From Capsicum annuum (Eukaryota; Streptophyta; Magnoliopsida; Solanales; Solanaceae), in assembly GCF_002878395.1 (NCBI RefSeq), contig NC_061122.1, positions 77,196,998-77,260,997 on the forward strand: a DNA stretch of 64,000 nt, in the 5' to 3' direction. Positions 49,114 through 60,639 of the stretch are shown piece by piece. A model generated the notes under the pieces. It was given only the letters and a program-made list of their open reading frames with translations. It had not been told where the DNA came from and did no database searches. Made by a program: the position numbers and the translations under genes. The number at the start of each line of letters is the position of its first letter. Positions within the stretch are counted from its first letter, which is position 1.

Positions 49114-52100
49114 TGTAATACCCCGAGAACAACAACCAATAATATAACCATGATTCAAGCTCATGAGAAATAAATCTTAGTAATTTGGTAGTTTTATGAT
49201 AAAGTTTGATGTGTGTTAAGCCCTTAAATATTTCCTAGATATTGGATGAATCAAAACATCCCTTACCGATTGAATTCTTGAGAAGGACTTTGCTTTAGTT
49301 AACATCAAACTATAATATCTCCCATTCTACGAAGAATTTTTGAGGTCATGACCCACCAACAGACAAACAATTTAATTATCTTTCAAACGATACCAATTTT
49401 TCAAAAATCTGGTATTGGACTAAGAAGTTATGGCTTTTTCACTGAGAGTTGTCCGAGCTGCCCAGGAGCGACGGGCAAACTAACGGACTGTCAATTCAGC
49501 GATGGTCCATTGCTTTGGCCATCAAAATGAAGCTATAGGGCTGTTTTATGGCCAAAAAATGATGGTTAGAATGATAGTCATTCACAAGAGTGATGGTCCG
49601 TCACTCAGACCGTCAGTTATTTTTGAAACAGCACTGAAACACAGTTTTAAAGAGATTTTTGTTTCTTTTTCCACCCTATTTAACACCCAATCACATCAAA
49701 TCAAAGCACATAACTTCTCATTCATCTATAACCTCAAAATTAGATAATTCAATTATCTTTCCAATAATACCAATTTTTTTAAAATCTTGTATTAGAGTAA
49801 GAAGTTATGGCCGTTTTACTGAGAGTTGTCCGAGCCGCCCAAGAGGGACGAGCAAACTGATGGACCATCAAGTCAGTGACGGTCCATCACTTTGGCCGTC
49901 AAAACCAAAGCACTAAGGCCGTTTTATGGCCCAAAAATGATGGTTGGAGTGATGGTCAGTCACCAGAGTGACGGTTCGTCACTCAGATCGTTAGTTTTTT
50001 TCGAAACAGCGCTGAAACACCATTTTAAAGAGATTTTTTGGTCTTTTTCCACCCTATTTAACACCCAATCACATTAAATCAAAGCACATACCTTCTCATT
50101 CTTCCACGACCTCAAAATTAGGGTTTCTTTCAAGATCAAAACCCTCATTTCTTTTTTAAGAAAAATTAAGAAAGATCATGAGAAGTCAAGAAATCAAGAA
50201 TCTCTCCAAGAACTTTCAAGAAAGATGTTTCCCCAAGGTATGTAGATGTTGATTATTGGGTCCCTTTCATCTAAGAAGCTGAAAAACCCTTTTCTAAATC
50301 TCAAAGATTTTATATTTATGAGATTGGAAGATTTATATGAGTTGAAATTGGTGTTCCAGTTGTTATTAAGTTTTGATTCATGCTTGTTTACAAGGTTTTC
50401 AAGATCTTACTCTAATATGTGGAATTCATGTGATGTTCATGATAAATCCTCTTCAAGTTGCTTGTTAGATGATGGGTTCAAGTCAATTAAGTGTAGAAAT
50501 GGTTAAAAATACAAAGCATGCTCTCCATATGTTTGATAGAATGCTTATGTGAAGGAATTAGGGATATGATAGCATGTTGATTATGAAATTCCCTATTAGG
50601 TACAAACTATACATGCCTTGTGTTTGATGAAATGCCTTAGCAAATGAATTATGGATTTATAGCATGAAATTCCCCACTAGGTGCAACCCATGTATGCCTA
50701 GTGTTTGATGAAATGCCTTAGTGAATGAATTGTGGCATGATAGCATGAAATTTCAAATTAGGTGCAATCCATGCATTCGTAGTGGTTGTTGAAAGTCCTT
50801 AGTGAACAAGTTGAAACATGATAGTGGGAAATTCCCCAATTTCATGCTCTTTGATACATGCTAAACCTTTAATATATGTCAAATGCTTGACGAGTAAATT
50901 GTGATATGATAATAGGAAATTTCCCCAATCATGTTCTACCCAAAACATGCCATGACTAATATATGTTTGAAGTACTTATGCATGAAATTGTTGAATGGAG
51001 TATGATCTAATAGCATGTTTCCCCTACGCTATTATATGTCGATGATTCCTAACTGCTTGAAGTGATGCCTTAGTAATTGTGATGGTGAATATATGTTATA
51101 ATTCCTAAATGCTTGAAGAGATGTCTTAGTGATTGTGATGGTGAATATATGGCTATGATTCCTAAATGCTTGAAGAGATGTTGTAGTGCTTGTGATGATG
51201 AATGAATGACTGTAGTTATGTCTAATCATAGATGGTTATGTTTTACTTTTATTTAATCGAGTCCTGGGGGTATTTATACCTAACAAATTAGCTGCTGTCT
51301 AGAGCTTATTTCAGTTTTCACAACAATCCTAGTCGGTCCATGATTTTCAGAACTCCGTGAATTATAGAACTCTGTATCCTCAGACAGATACAGATCTTAA
51401 GAAATCTTAGTAATCTCAGTAATCTTCATAATCTCTATATCGCTAGTAATCTAGCCTCAGTTCTGTACTCAGTTCAGATCTTGTAGTATTCAAGTGTTCA
51501 ATTATGGCCTCGATAGTGACCAAGTAATCTATTCAAACTCTATATAGTTAGTTAGATACTGTGATTCAATAGTATTCCGTCAGATACGGAACCATGTGAA
51601 TTTCGGTTAACTCAGTTAAATCATTTGAGAAATATGATCAATATCTGATTTAGTCCTGCTTGTGTTCAGTTGAGAAATTCAGTTCAGAGTCTTGCAGTTA
51701 GTAGTAGGATCTAGCACCGAGCAAAGAAAGGGATGGCGGATCCTAATCAGAGAAAGGCTGAGTCGTTAGGAGCACTCCCTTAACTCCAGAACTGCGTAGC
51801 CAGTGCATGATGTAGGATTCACCGTCAGTAGAGGTTGTCACCCATAGAGAGAGATTTGACTATTATATTGCCTTAGGCTGACTTCCTCTGAGAGTAACCC
51901 ACCAGAGAGGTTTTTACCCGTGGCACAGTATTTATACCCTTCTAGCTGCAGTTATAGGTTGGACCCTACCTATGGGAGGTCGGGGCATGTAGGTTAAGTA
52001 ACTACTTCCTACAGTTTCAGTTTCAGTTTCAATCTTCAGAAATTAGGACTGTCAGATACAGTCATCTATCTTTCTGAGGAACTCAGATAGTTCTATTGAT

Positions 52101-53152
52101 TCATGGACCATTCATCATATAGGCTTGGTCTCATATACTGTTATTCATTATCAGATCCAGAGATCACCCAATAGATAGGATTAATTTTTGTCTCATATTA
52201 AGTTGAGCACTCTTGTTATCATATCTAGAGATCATTCACCAGATAGGCTTTATCTCAGTCTCAGATTCTGTTGAACGTTCTTTTTATCATATTCGGACAT
52301 GATCATTTTCTTATCATTGATAATAGATTCCAAAATCATCCGTTAGAGAGGTGGATCTCTGATCTAGTCATTCGAGAGAAGTGAGCTCAGAATTCAGTCA
52401 TTGATGTAAGTATATTCAGTTAATAAGTTTCAGTAATTTTAGATGTTGAGATCATTCACTAGATAAGTTTGATATTAGCTTGAGTACTCAGCTATTAGTA
52501 TCAGATAATTCAGCGGTTCAGTATCTCAGTGTTATTAGTGAGTTCAGATGACAGTAAAGCAAATCCAAGTTTCAGTATTTAGAGTTGTGATGATTGTGAT
52601 TATGGTTGTGCGTTCATGTATGTGTTCTCATTTGTTACCCTTATGATTATACAGTTAAGTACTTTTTCATGCATGAGCCCTTGCACTTATCCTTACCTCA
52701 TCTATATACTCGGTATATTCCCATACTGATGCATTTGCGCTATGGTGATTTATTTAACACCATAGGTTTAGAGGCACGAGACCCCGAGTACCCTCAACAG
52801 TTCATTCCAGTAAACAACAATAGACGTAGAAGTGAGTTCTCTTCATTCGTGGATGATCCTTGTTTTAATATTTTCTAAGACCTTGTTTATTTTCAATTGA
52901 CGGAGTTAGTTGGGGGCATGTCCCATCAACTCCACAGTTCAGAAAGTGTAGAGGATTTTTAGACAGATGTATCAGTATTCAGTTTTAAGTTTTGAGTATT
53001 TTTATATGTTTTGAACCTTATGGATAGTTTTCACATTTAATTTTTTAATATTATAGTTTTTAGTTATAGATATCAGTAAAAGGTTATCTTGTGTTCCTTC
53101 GGGGTCATAAGCACCGTGTGCTGTTTTGGTTTTAGAAAATCGGGTCGTTACA
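49114..53152 (+). repeat. LTR A3 (right outer LTR) with 377-base tandem duplication
   Basis: 4,039 bp, starts TGTAATACCCCGAGAACAAC and ends GGGTCGTTACA. It is about 390 bp longer than A2 because the palindrome and TATA module is present twice: copy 1 from about 49,369 and copy 2 from about 49,746, period 377. Copy 1 resembles A2 (GGCCAAAAAATGATGGTTAG) and copy 2 resembles A1 (GGCCCAAAAATGATGG, GAAACAGCGCTGAAACACCA). This mix suggests a recombinant LTR. Confidence 0.9.
49369..50122 (+). repeat. 377-base duplication inside LTR A3
   Basis: Both copies start at TTAATTATCTTTC-like text and run to CCTCAAAATTAG. Measured from TTATCTTT at 49,376 and 49,753. Each includes the GTGACGGTCCGTCAC-type palindromes and the CTATTTAA box, so this LTR has two potential promoter modules. 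Confidence 0.85.
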
Positions 53153-53157
53153 TCTTC

Positions 53158-53700
53158 CTAAATAGCTAAAGGTGCACCTATACCCTTTGATTTTTCCCAA
53201 GCTTCATACCACAATATAGCCACCCCCTGTAATGGATATGCTGCTAACTCCACTATTTCTTTACCATATATATGCATAACATCTAAAGCCCTTTGAATCT
53301 GATCAATAAAGTCTTGTAGATCTACATTAGGATTTAACCCAGTAAATTGAGGAGGGTCCAATTTAAGAAAATCCTAGGTCCGTTGACGGGTTGCCTTATC
53401 CATATCACTAAAACCCATAGTTGGACCAACTTGTCCTTGACCTTGTCCAGCAACTATACGTGTTAATAATTGCACAGCATTCCTGAAAACTTTCTTAGTA
53501 GCATTAATAGGTAACTTTGGGGGTAATCCCCTCCTCCTTAGCTCTTTTGGTGATAGAGGAGTAGAAGAAGTCTGTGATGCAAACTCATCTTGGGCATCAC
53601 TTGGATCAGCATATCTAGGTAGCGATTTGTTTGTCCCTTCTTCGGCAGCCATATCTACTTGCTAACTCTTCCTACTCTTAATCCTTCTTGTAATCGGCAT
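53158..53700 (-). pseudogene. gag N-terminus of B
   Basis: Minus strand. MPITRR-like start upstream (about 53,700), then MAAEEGTNKSLPRYADPSD (53,652), LSPKELRRRGLPPKLP and LTRIVAGQGQGQ. After a stop near 53,372 the frame 53,361-53,158 reads DPPQFTGLNPNVDLQDFIDQ and LQGVAILWYEAWEKSK, the typical capsid block. A stop (Trp codon to TAG) lies just before the A insertion. The frame then resumes at 37,828 with the continuing capsid block, which shows that A interrupted this gene. Confidence 0.85.
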
Positions 53701-53905
53701 CATTACTATATCGAAAAAAAACATATTTAAGGTTAAATACATTTCAACCCACATTATTGGCTCTATCGCATGATCTATGGAATGAAGAAAATGAAATAAC
53801 TCCTAAATGCCTTGTAGACTCCTACATAGAGATGTGGTGCACAACACACCCATAAGCAAGACTCTACATAGACACAGTTTTGTAGACGACTCCCTAGGAT
53901 GACCT

Positions 53906-53918
53906 GCTCTGATACTAA
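53906..53918 (-). other. Primer-binding site of B
   Basis: The minus strand reads TTAGTATCAGAGC, one change from TTGGTATCAGAGC, three bases after the 5' LTR end. Confidence 0.85.
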
Positions 53919-53921
53919 TGT

Positions 53922-56664
53922 TGTCACACCTCAAATACCGTTGGGGAAGACAGGCACCCATTTTGGAAAAACCAACATGTAACCATGTACTTTTCATGAA
54001 TGTAACTATGGCACTCAAACATTTTGCTATTATGGATATGATGCGTTGATAAAACAAACCACATAATTAAGTCCAAACCTACTTATACAAGACTTGGCCA
54101 TTAGGGCCACAACATTAAAAGAACATAATACTACCATACTTAACTTCAGATTCGTCTACAAAGCCTCTAAAAGAAACATGGACTTAGTTAAGGTCGGGAT
54201 AAATCCCTGCCTTTCTCATAACTACTATACAATACCAAAATATATATAACAGACTTGGAAAGCTCTAAATCTACTTGGAGCTTACCAATTGTAGTTGGAT
54301 GTCTTGTGCTTCTACTGGGGTGGTCTACTATCTAGACTACCTATACCTGCGGCATGAAACATAGTGTCCCCCATGAAGGGCATCAATACAAAGAGTGTAC
54401 TGAGTATGTACGGCATTAAGTGACTATAAATAAGACAATATCTCAACAAAATTAGTTATCAATATATAAATATAAAGATAAGGATAGAATACAAACTTTT
54501 CTTGTGCTTATGGGATCATATACATTACATCCCTTAGAGCTGATCAGTGGTAAAAGAGGATGACCCATGCTAGGCATTTTAACCCCTGGGATATGTTCCT
54601 CATAAGTACACAAATCAGGATCGACACATGCTAGGCTTTCCTTTCTCCCCTGGGATACCATACGTAATGTTGGGATAGACCCACGCTAGGTGTTTCTTCC
54701 ACCCCTGGGATACTACCTAAAATATATATAATCATTTCAAATCATTTTTTTCAACTTTAAAGTTGTTATATTGGTGGTTATGTATTAGATTTGGAACTTT
54801 GGACCAACAGCAAAAGGTATATGCACTAGATGCAGTAGCAATGAGGTAGAATATAACAATAATAAAAATATAACACATAGGATCTTAACTAACACCATGG
54901 GTCATGTTGACTAAGAGAACAACTCATAAGGCTTATTTCTGAAAGAACCCACATCATACTAGTATTTAGAAAGAAAAATGGACAGATTTATTAACAAACA
55001 CATCTTTAGGTGCTTTAACTACCTACCAAGTTGGAATAACGTTGTTAACCACCTTAGGGGTTCTACGCTGTAGTTATGTATAACTTGAAAGGAAGAACGC
55101 TTAGGAAGCTTACTTTGTAACAAAGGAACTAGATTCATGCGAAAGAGTATAGGATTGATGAACCATACCTACCTTGTTGCACAACTTAACACTTTCACTT
55201 AATGTCTTCCCTTTTAAATTACAAATCTACAATACCATAAAACTAGTATTAGTAGCTAACTAACAAATTCACGACATTTAAACTTACTAAAATTGTAACC
55301 GAGTAGTAATCCATAATCAACTAATCCAAGGGCGTTCTCTCAACCTCGTTCTTCTCCAATTCCATTCACATGCGATGTAACTTCTAATAATATCCTCTTT
55401 ACCGTTTCGTCTTTAATGTACTCTCATAATAGTATATCAAGTGATGTGGACAGTAAACTTATGTGACATTCAATTCAGTGGTGTACCATTATACTATTCT
55501 TCTACCTTTCAATGGAAATTATTCACACCATTCCCCCAACGTCAACCAAGAATCCCCCACCATACATACATACATAAATCATATCCAAAACACCCCCAAA
55601 TATCCCCTAATATGGCAACCAAAAATTGAACTCACCATCCCTTGAGTTCTTAACAACAATATATACACAATCCTCAACCAAACATGTATATAGGAAAAGG
55701 GCAAAAATGGACAATATCTATACCTTAATTTCGGTGGTAGTTTATTACCTTAATGTATATCTCTACAATAGCTTGATCCCTTTACTCACAAATTAAAAGT
55801 GAAGAGAATAATCTCTTAATTATTAAGGATAAAGGGACTGCCAAACTTAATAAGGGATATCTTATAGTTTAATCATTGAGAACACAATCCTTATAGTATT
55901 CTTAAGATATGCTCATGATTTGTTCACTTACCTTTAACTTGGAAGGAAGGTTTCCAAATAACCCTAGTCGAATTTTAGGGCTACAGCATAGCTAAGAGAG
56001 AACAAGAGAGAAAATCTTGAAAGCTATTTTTTTGGCTAGTTAAAATAAGCTATAAGAGCTGGTTTTAATCCCTTTAAAAAGAGCTGCTCTTGGCCGACTT
56101 TATTGGTCATTTTTGGGCCATAATTTATCAAGTAGGTTATGCATCTACTTTCCCATTATATTTGGCCTTTGTGGATTAAAAACTATTGGGCCTTGGCTAT
56201 CCATTCTCCTCCTTTTCTCTTCTTTAATTTAGGCCAGAATTAACTTAAGTAGGTGGTAGTGTATTTGGCCTAATAAGTTGGTCAAGGGATCCTTAATAGG
56301 TGATGCACCTACTTAGTGTTTAGGTTGGTCAAAAGGTCAAAGTAGGTGATTCACCTAATAGCTTAAAATAAATCAAGCAAGCACCTCAATATTTTATTCC
56401 ATTTTAAGATCAAAATGCTTATAGTTCAACTTAAAACTTGGTCACTTCATCCTTTAAATTCAAATACCTACTTAAGTGCCCAAGTTTAGATGCTCTCATC
56501 GATGGTAACTTAATCATACCATGTTTTAGTACATGTGGGAATTCCTCCAAACATATATTACCATCACCAATCACATAGGATATCCAAGCCAATTACCTAC
56601 CCCATAAGTTCATATCAAGTTCCACATAAGTAGAACTAGTACACACAGAATATAGGGTGTTACA
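53922..56664 (-). repeat. 5' LTR of B
   Basis: 2,743 bp, own-strand start TGTAACACCCTATATTCTG and end GGTGTGACA. Colinear with 30,673-33,456, including the CCCCTGGGATA blocks (54,585-54,710) and the AGTAGGTGATTCACCTAAT motif (56,341-56,359). A small deletion in the 54,520-54,540 region relative to the 3' LTR explains part of the length difference. Confidence 0.9.
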
Positions 56665-56962
56665 TGTATAAATTGGAGTTGCCTTCTATTTTTGTTTTAC
56701 TCATCTGTTATTCCATGTCTCTTTGATGAGAAAATATATAGGCAATCCTTGATCAGTTGTCTTATTGGAAGGATTGGGTATCTTGGATTCCTTATCTTAT
56801 GAAGAGATCCCAGTTGAGATCTTAGATTTATATATTCATCGATTGCAGACCAAAGATGTAGCTTTGGTTAAGGTTCTATGGGAAAACCACAATGTGGAAA
56901 AAGCTACTTGGGAAATAGAAGAGGACATGAAGTCCAAGTATCCTCATATTTTTTTGCTCTAG
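56665..56962 (+). pseudogene. Integrase tail and chromodomain of C
   Basis: Continuation of C integrase after the B insertion. An open frame at 56,765-56,962 reads LSYEEIPVEILDLYIHRLQT, KDVALVKVLWENHNVEKATW and EIEEDMKSKYPHIF. This is a well-kept chromodomain with the Trp of the ATWE motif present. A damaged link (about 56,670-56,760) corresponds to the usual VFHVSMLRK region and contains a stop. Confidence 0.85.
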
Positions 56963-57137
56963 ATATTAGTGCAAAAGGTATGTGTTCTTAATCACATCTT
57001 TATTTTCTAACTGGGTTAAAGTAAGGTTGATTTCCTTGCATCCTTGTTTTCTAACTTAGTTAAATATTAGAATGGTTATGTTGGAATATAATTCATGCTT
57101 TTACTAACTTTTCCATCATTCAGGGATGAATTATCAT
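56963..57137 (+). other. Untranslated tail of C
   Basis: About 175 bases between the chromodomain stop and the polypurine tract. No feature is seen in it. Confidence 0.5.
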
Positions 57138-57149
57138 ATTGGGGGAGAC
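57138..57149 (+). other. Polypurine tract of C
   Basis: TTGGGGGAGAC-type purine run directly before the 3' LTR start. Confidence 0.8.
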
Positions 57150-59452
57150 TGAAACATCCTGGGTTATAACCCGTAGAAAATTTCTTAAGACTTGACTTTT
57201 GGACATCATAGACTAGGGGGTACTAATCATATGACAGCGTATGATATCATGGGTTTGGTCATATGGTAACCAATATGGGTTTGTTTCTGTCCAAGGTACG
57301 ATTAAAATATACTAGTCAGATGTTATGGTATGAATGATAGGATATCAATCGTATGTTTCCTTACGTTAAGTCTAGGTGATTCTATTTTACCTAGGGTAAA
57401 AACTCATGGTACTAGTCATATGGTAGGGTAAGGTTTGGCTTGGATGGTTATATGTTGGACAGTTTTGGGGTCTAAAGAAAGAGCTAGAGTACGAGTGGTA
57501 GGTACCACTTATATGGTAGGGTACGACTGGTATGGGTGGTCATACCATCCTGCGGAAATTTTAAGCAGTTTAAGTTGGGGGTAATCTAGATATTTCCCCT
57601 CTTAACCTCTAAGGCCCTAAGACTTATACCATTATTGGGACATTATTTAACCTATTTACAATCACTCAAACTCTCTTAAAAGACTCTTAAATTCTCTCTA
57701 AGGCTCTTGGTTAAGTAAGGCTAGGGTTTTACCAATAGGAGCAATATTAGGCTTATGGGGTGATTTCTTTCATCATCTTCATAATCTAAGGCATGTTACT
57801 CCTACCTCATTGTTAGTTCCAACTAAAGTCATTTTTTATATATTGTTTTCATGGCATAAATGTTCTATGGTTTTGGGTTTTCAAATATATATTGGGAGTT
57901 TTTGTTATAATGGTTGGTTAGGGTTTTCCTATGTCTTTTACTTATGATTTTCATATTATTATTGTGGTTTGAATATTTGGTTGCATGGAAATGGTTAATT
58001 GGTACTTGGTTTTGGCTCCGAAAATACTATTTCCCCTATATTTTTGATAAAATGCCTATAAGAATGTTTTTGGTTAAATTGTTGTGCTTTGATTGAACTA
58101 TTGCATGGTATAGTAATGGAATACTAAATGGTATAAATAGTTTAAATGGTTTGGAATAGTTGAATGGTAAGGTATTGGTGGTTATGGTTGGCCAAATTAG
58201 AAGTCTTGTGGGGTACAAGGGAATCCCCCAAGAAAACATAATAATGATCACTTGTGGTCGTATGTCAGACAATCAACACTACTTATTCAATTGGTTATTA
58301 ATAAATCAAATGGTGGTAGGGTTATGTGGTAATGGTTTTAATTACGCAATAATGGAAGGGTGTGATAGCTAATATGAAGGTGTGAATCCAATAGAATGAA
58401 ACTGGAAACTCATGCTTGCCGACTTAAAGATTGGTTATGGCAACCATATATGATACTTACGGGGTACACAAGAATCCCCTAAGTACACTTGTACATATAT
58501 ATCATGGAAAGCGAAGAGTTCTCGAGAATTGCTAACTCATATAGTATCTTCAGTTCATGCAGCTACACACATCAAGGCTTGTTCAGGGGGATACACTAAC
58601 CCATATAGCCCGTGGGTAGTTCTAGAATGGTTAAGCTACATGGCTTTAAGGGAATACTAAACCTGGTTCCCTTTCCCATGATGGTTATATATATGTATGT
58701 ATCGTTGTGAATGCATAGAGTTTGTTTACTTCGTTTTAAAGGTTAAGATTATTTTATCCTTATCCTGAATGCATGCTAGAATTCACCCGCTAACCCGTCC
58801 TTGGGTGGTTGTATCCCTATGTAATGCAGCAACCAACCATTCTACTCCTCCTACTTAGTGATTGAATTTGGCATTATCTCGGTTTAATTGAAGTGGTGAG
58901 CTTTCATATTTTCAAAAGTCTCCATTTTATATCATGGATATTTTTTCATTCTTTGGTTATTACATAGACATTGGTTTTGGCTATGGTTGGGGGCATATCC
59001 CAATCAAATATTGTTTTAATTTTTGTTAGAGGCTTTGTGAAACTTCTATGGGTCAATATAGGTAGTGTCGACAGTGGTGTCAGCCTTAGTATTGGCATTG
59101 GTATTAGAGTTGATATCGTTTGACTTTATTTATGATTGTTCTATCCTATTATGTTTTGGATTATATATATTCTTAATCGAACTCATTTGGTATGGGATGT
59201 ATGGATTGGTTTATGTTTTGTTTTGGTTTTGGTATTAGTTGGATAACGAATGGTTGGACTTATTTGGTTTAGTCACGACCATAGACCTATCTCAGATTCT
59301 AGAATTATAATAAATGTTATCTTGTTAAAAGTTTGGAATTCATCCGACTTAGGGTACGTGTTTAGAGGTTGGGTTGGATAGGGAGGGTGGTCACTGATCC
59401 TGCTTGAACTTGGGATGCCCATTAAGATAAGTCCCCAGTTTGGGTCATGTTA
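57150..59452 (+). repeat. 3' LTR of C
   Basis: 2,303 bp, starts TGAAACATCCTGGG and ends TGGGTCATGTTA (final CA decayed to TA). Colinear with 21,286-23,692. Contains GGTTGGGGGCATATCCCAATC at about 58,985, the same hairpin-like motif as in the 5' copy. Confidence 0.85.
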
Positions 59453-60560
59453 GCAGCTCTTAGAGCTAAGGTCCCTCTTACGCCGGCGGTTGTTCAATAG
59501 GTAATTGCTCAACCAATATTTGCCCAGCGTACTATGTCTGCGTTGGAGCAAAAGATATTGAGCAGATTCTTAAGATTGGTTCTGCCTAGGTTTTCTTGTG
59601 CATCATGCAAAAATGCTTATAAGTTTTTGATTTCTTGCGGGTATAGGCTCCATAATTTGGGTCTAGTTAAAATAGTGGTGTGGACTATACTATATTTCAG
59701 TTAGACTTTGTTGCTTAACATTAGTGGAGAGGTTACCTTGATTCCAGATCGACTGGATCTTCTCATTTTATATGGGTTCAGTTCTTTAAGATCTTCTTGG
59801 AGAAGTACATACCTCGCAGCCTTAGGGATTATTTTAGAGATCATTTCTCAAGGCTGGAGTAGGGCTCTATGATGATTGTTGAGTATAAGGCTTATTTTCA
59901 CAAGGTGGATAGACATTCTACTTCCATTCTATTGACTGAGTATGAGATAGTTTGTTGCTTTGTTCAAAGACTGAAACTTCTCTTTGTATGTCTATTCAAA
60001 GTTTAGATATTGCAGGTAGGTCTTTTGTAGAGGTGTCAGACGATGCTCAGGTGATAAAAAAGATGGATTGCGAGGCACAAAGGGGAGATAATAAGAAACC
60101 TAGGTATCAACAAAGTTCAATGGGAGCCATAGTAGTTACCAATTAAAGGATATCAATTTTCATTATAGATATCCTCCACGGTCGTTGTATCAGCCTCAGA
60201 GTCATCTTTGTTAACCTATTCAGGCAGCGCTTCAGATTACTAACAGAGGTCAGTCTAGTGCCATTGACTACCCAAGTCAGGGTAGTGGTCAGTTGTTGAG
60301 GGGTTTATCTTTTGGTTATTCTAGTCATTGTGGTTACTCTAGGTTAGTTGGATCTCGTAGTTCTAGTATAGCTCATGGGATATATTATAGTTGTGGAGGT
60401 CGTGGTTATTATTTGTAAGATTTCCCTAGTTGTGGGGCAATTTTTACTTCAGCTCAGAGTATTTCCCCTATTAGAGTAGTTCGCCCCTCAGTTAAAGGCA
60501 TTATATATTATTGTATGAGTGGTCCCAGAGTGCTTGTGGAGGTTATCTTAAAGGTAGGTA
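59453..60560 (+). pseudogene. gag of D, main part
   Basis: Gag resumes directly after element C. Blocks: ALEQKILSRFLRLV near 59,540, WVQFFKIFLEKYIPRSLRDY at about 59,767, MMIVEYKAYFHKVDRHSTSI near 59,870, then frameshifted CCFVQRLKLLFV and AGRSFVEVSDDAQVIKKM (59,952-60,146 frame) and EAQRGDNKKPRYQ. A zinc-knuckle remnant is at about 60,388-60,435 (YSCGGRGYY), with the terminal Cys and His positions lost. Several stops and frame changes. Confidence 0.75.
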
Positions 60561-60639
60561 AGGTGATTCATTAAGAGCCCAGCCATATGGCGGGTGTGGT
60601 AAGTTGTATGCAGTACCTGCTAGATCTGAGGCTGAGTCT

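Larger units (their letters stand above)
37834..53152 (+). mobile_element. Element A: pol-less triple-LTR array (alpha family), innermost
   Basis: Three direct LTRs (37,834-41,509; 43,488-47,132; 49,114-53,152) separated by two internal regions of 1,978 and 1,981 bp. Each internal region has a primer site, a decayed gag and about 640 non-coding bases, but no protease, reverse transcriptase or integrase. A perfect 5-base TSD, tcttc, flanks the whole (37,829-37,833 and 53,153-53,157). It sits in gag of B on the opposite strand. This is a TR-GAG-like non-autonomous element in tandem form. The unit repeats every 5.63-5.65 kb. Confidence 0.9.
30673..56664 (-). mobile_element. Element B, fifth-level beta chromovirus split by A
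   Basis: Complete minus-strand element: 5' LTR 53,922-56,664, primer site, gag (split by A), protease, reverse transcriptase, RNase H, integrase, chromodomain, polypurine tract, 3' LTR 30,673-33,456. The TSD is cgtat (30,668-30,672) and tgtat (56,665-56,669), one transition. Without A it is about 10.7 kb. LTRs differ at 11 of the first 98 aligned bases by eye. It is the least damaged autonomous-type copy here, yet each gene has stops. Confidence 0.9.
21286..59452 (+). mobile_element. Element C, fourth-level gamma chromovirus split by K and B
   Basis: Complete in outline: 5' LTR, primer site, gag, protease, reverse transcriptase, RNase H (holding solo LTR K), integrase (split by B), chromodomain, polypurine tract and 3' LTR. 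The TSD is gtagc (21,281-21,285) and gcagc (59,453-59,457), one transition. Without inserts it is about 9.8 kb, a normal chromovirus length. LTR ends differ at about 16 of the first 69 aligned positions (eye count), so it is old. Confidence 0.85.

Noticed and set aside
37834..53152. The A array as a satellite or centromeric tandem repeat
   Set aside because: Units have LTR ends, primer sites, gag and a single flanking TSD. Only two units are present, which fits a retrotransposon array and not a satellite.
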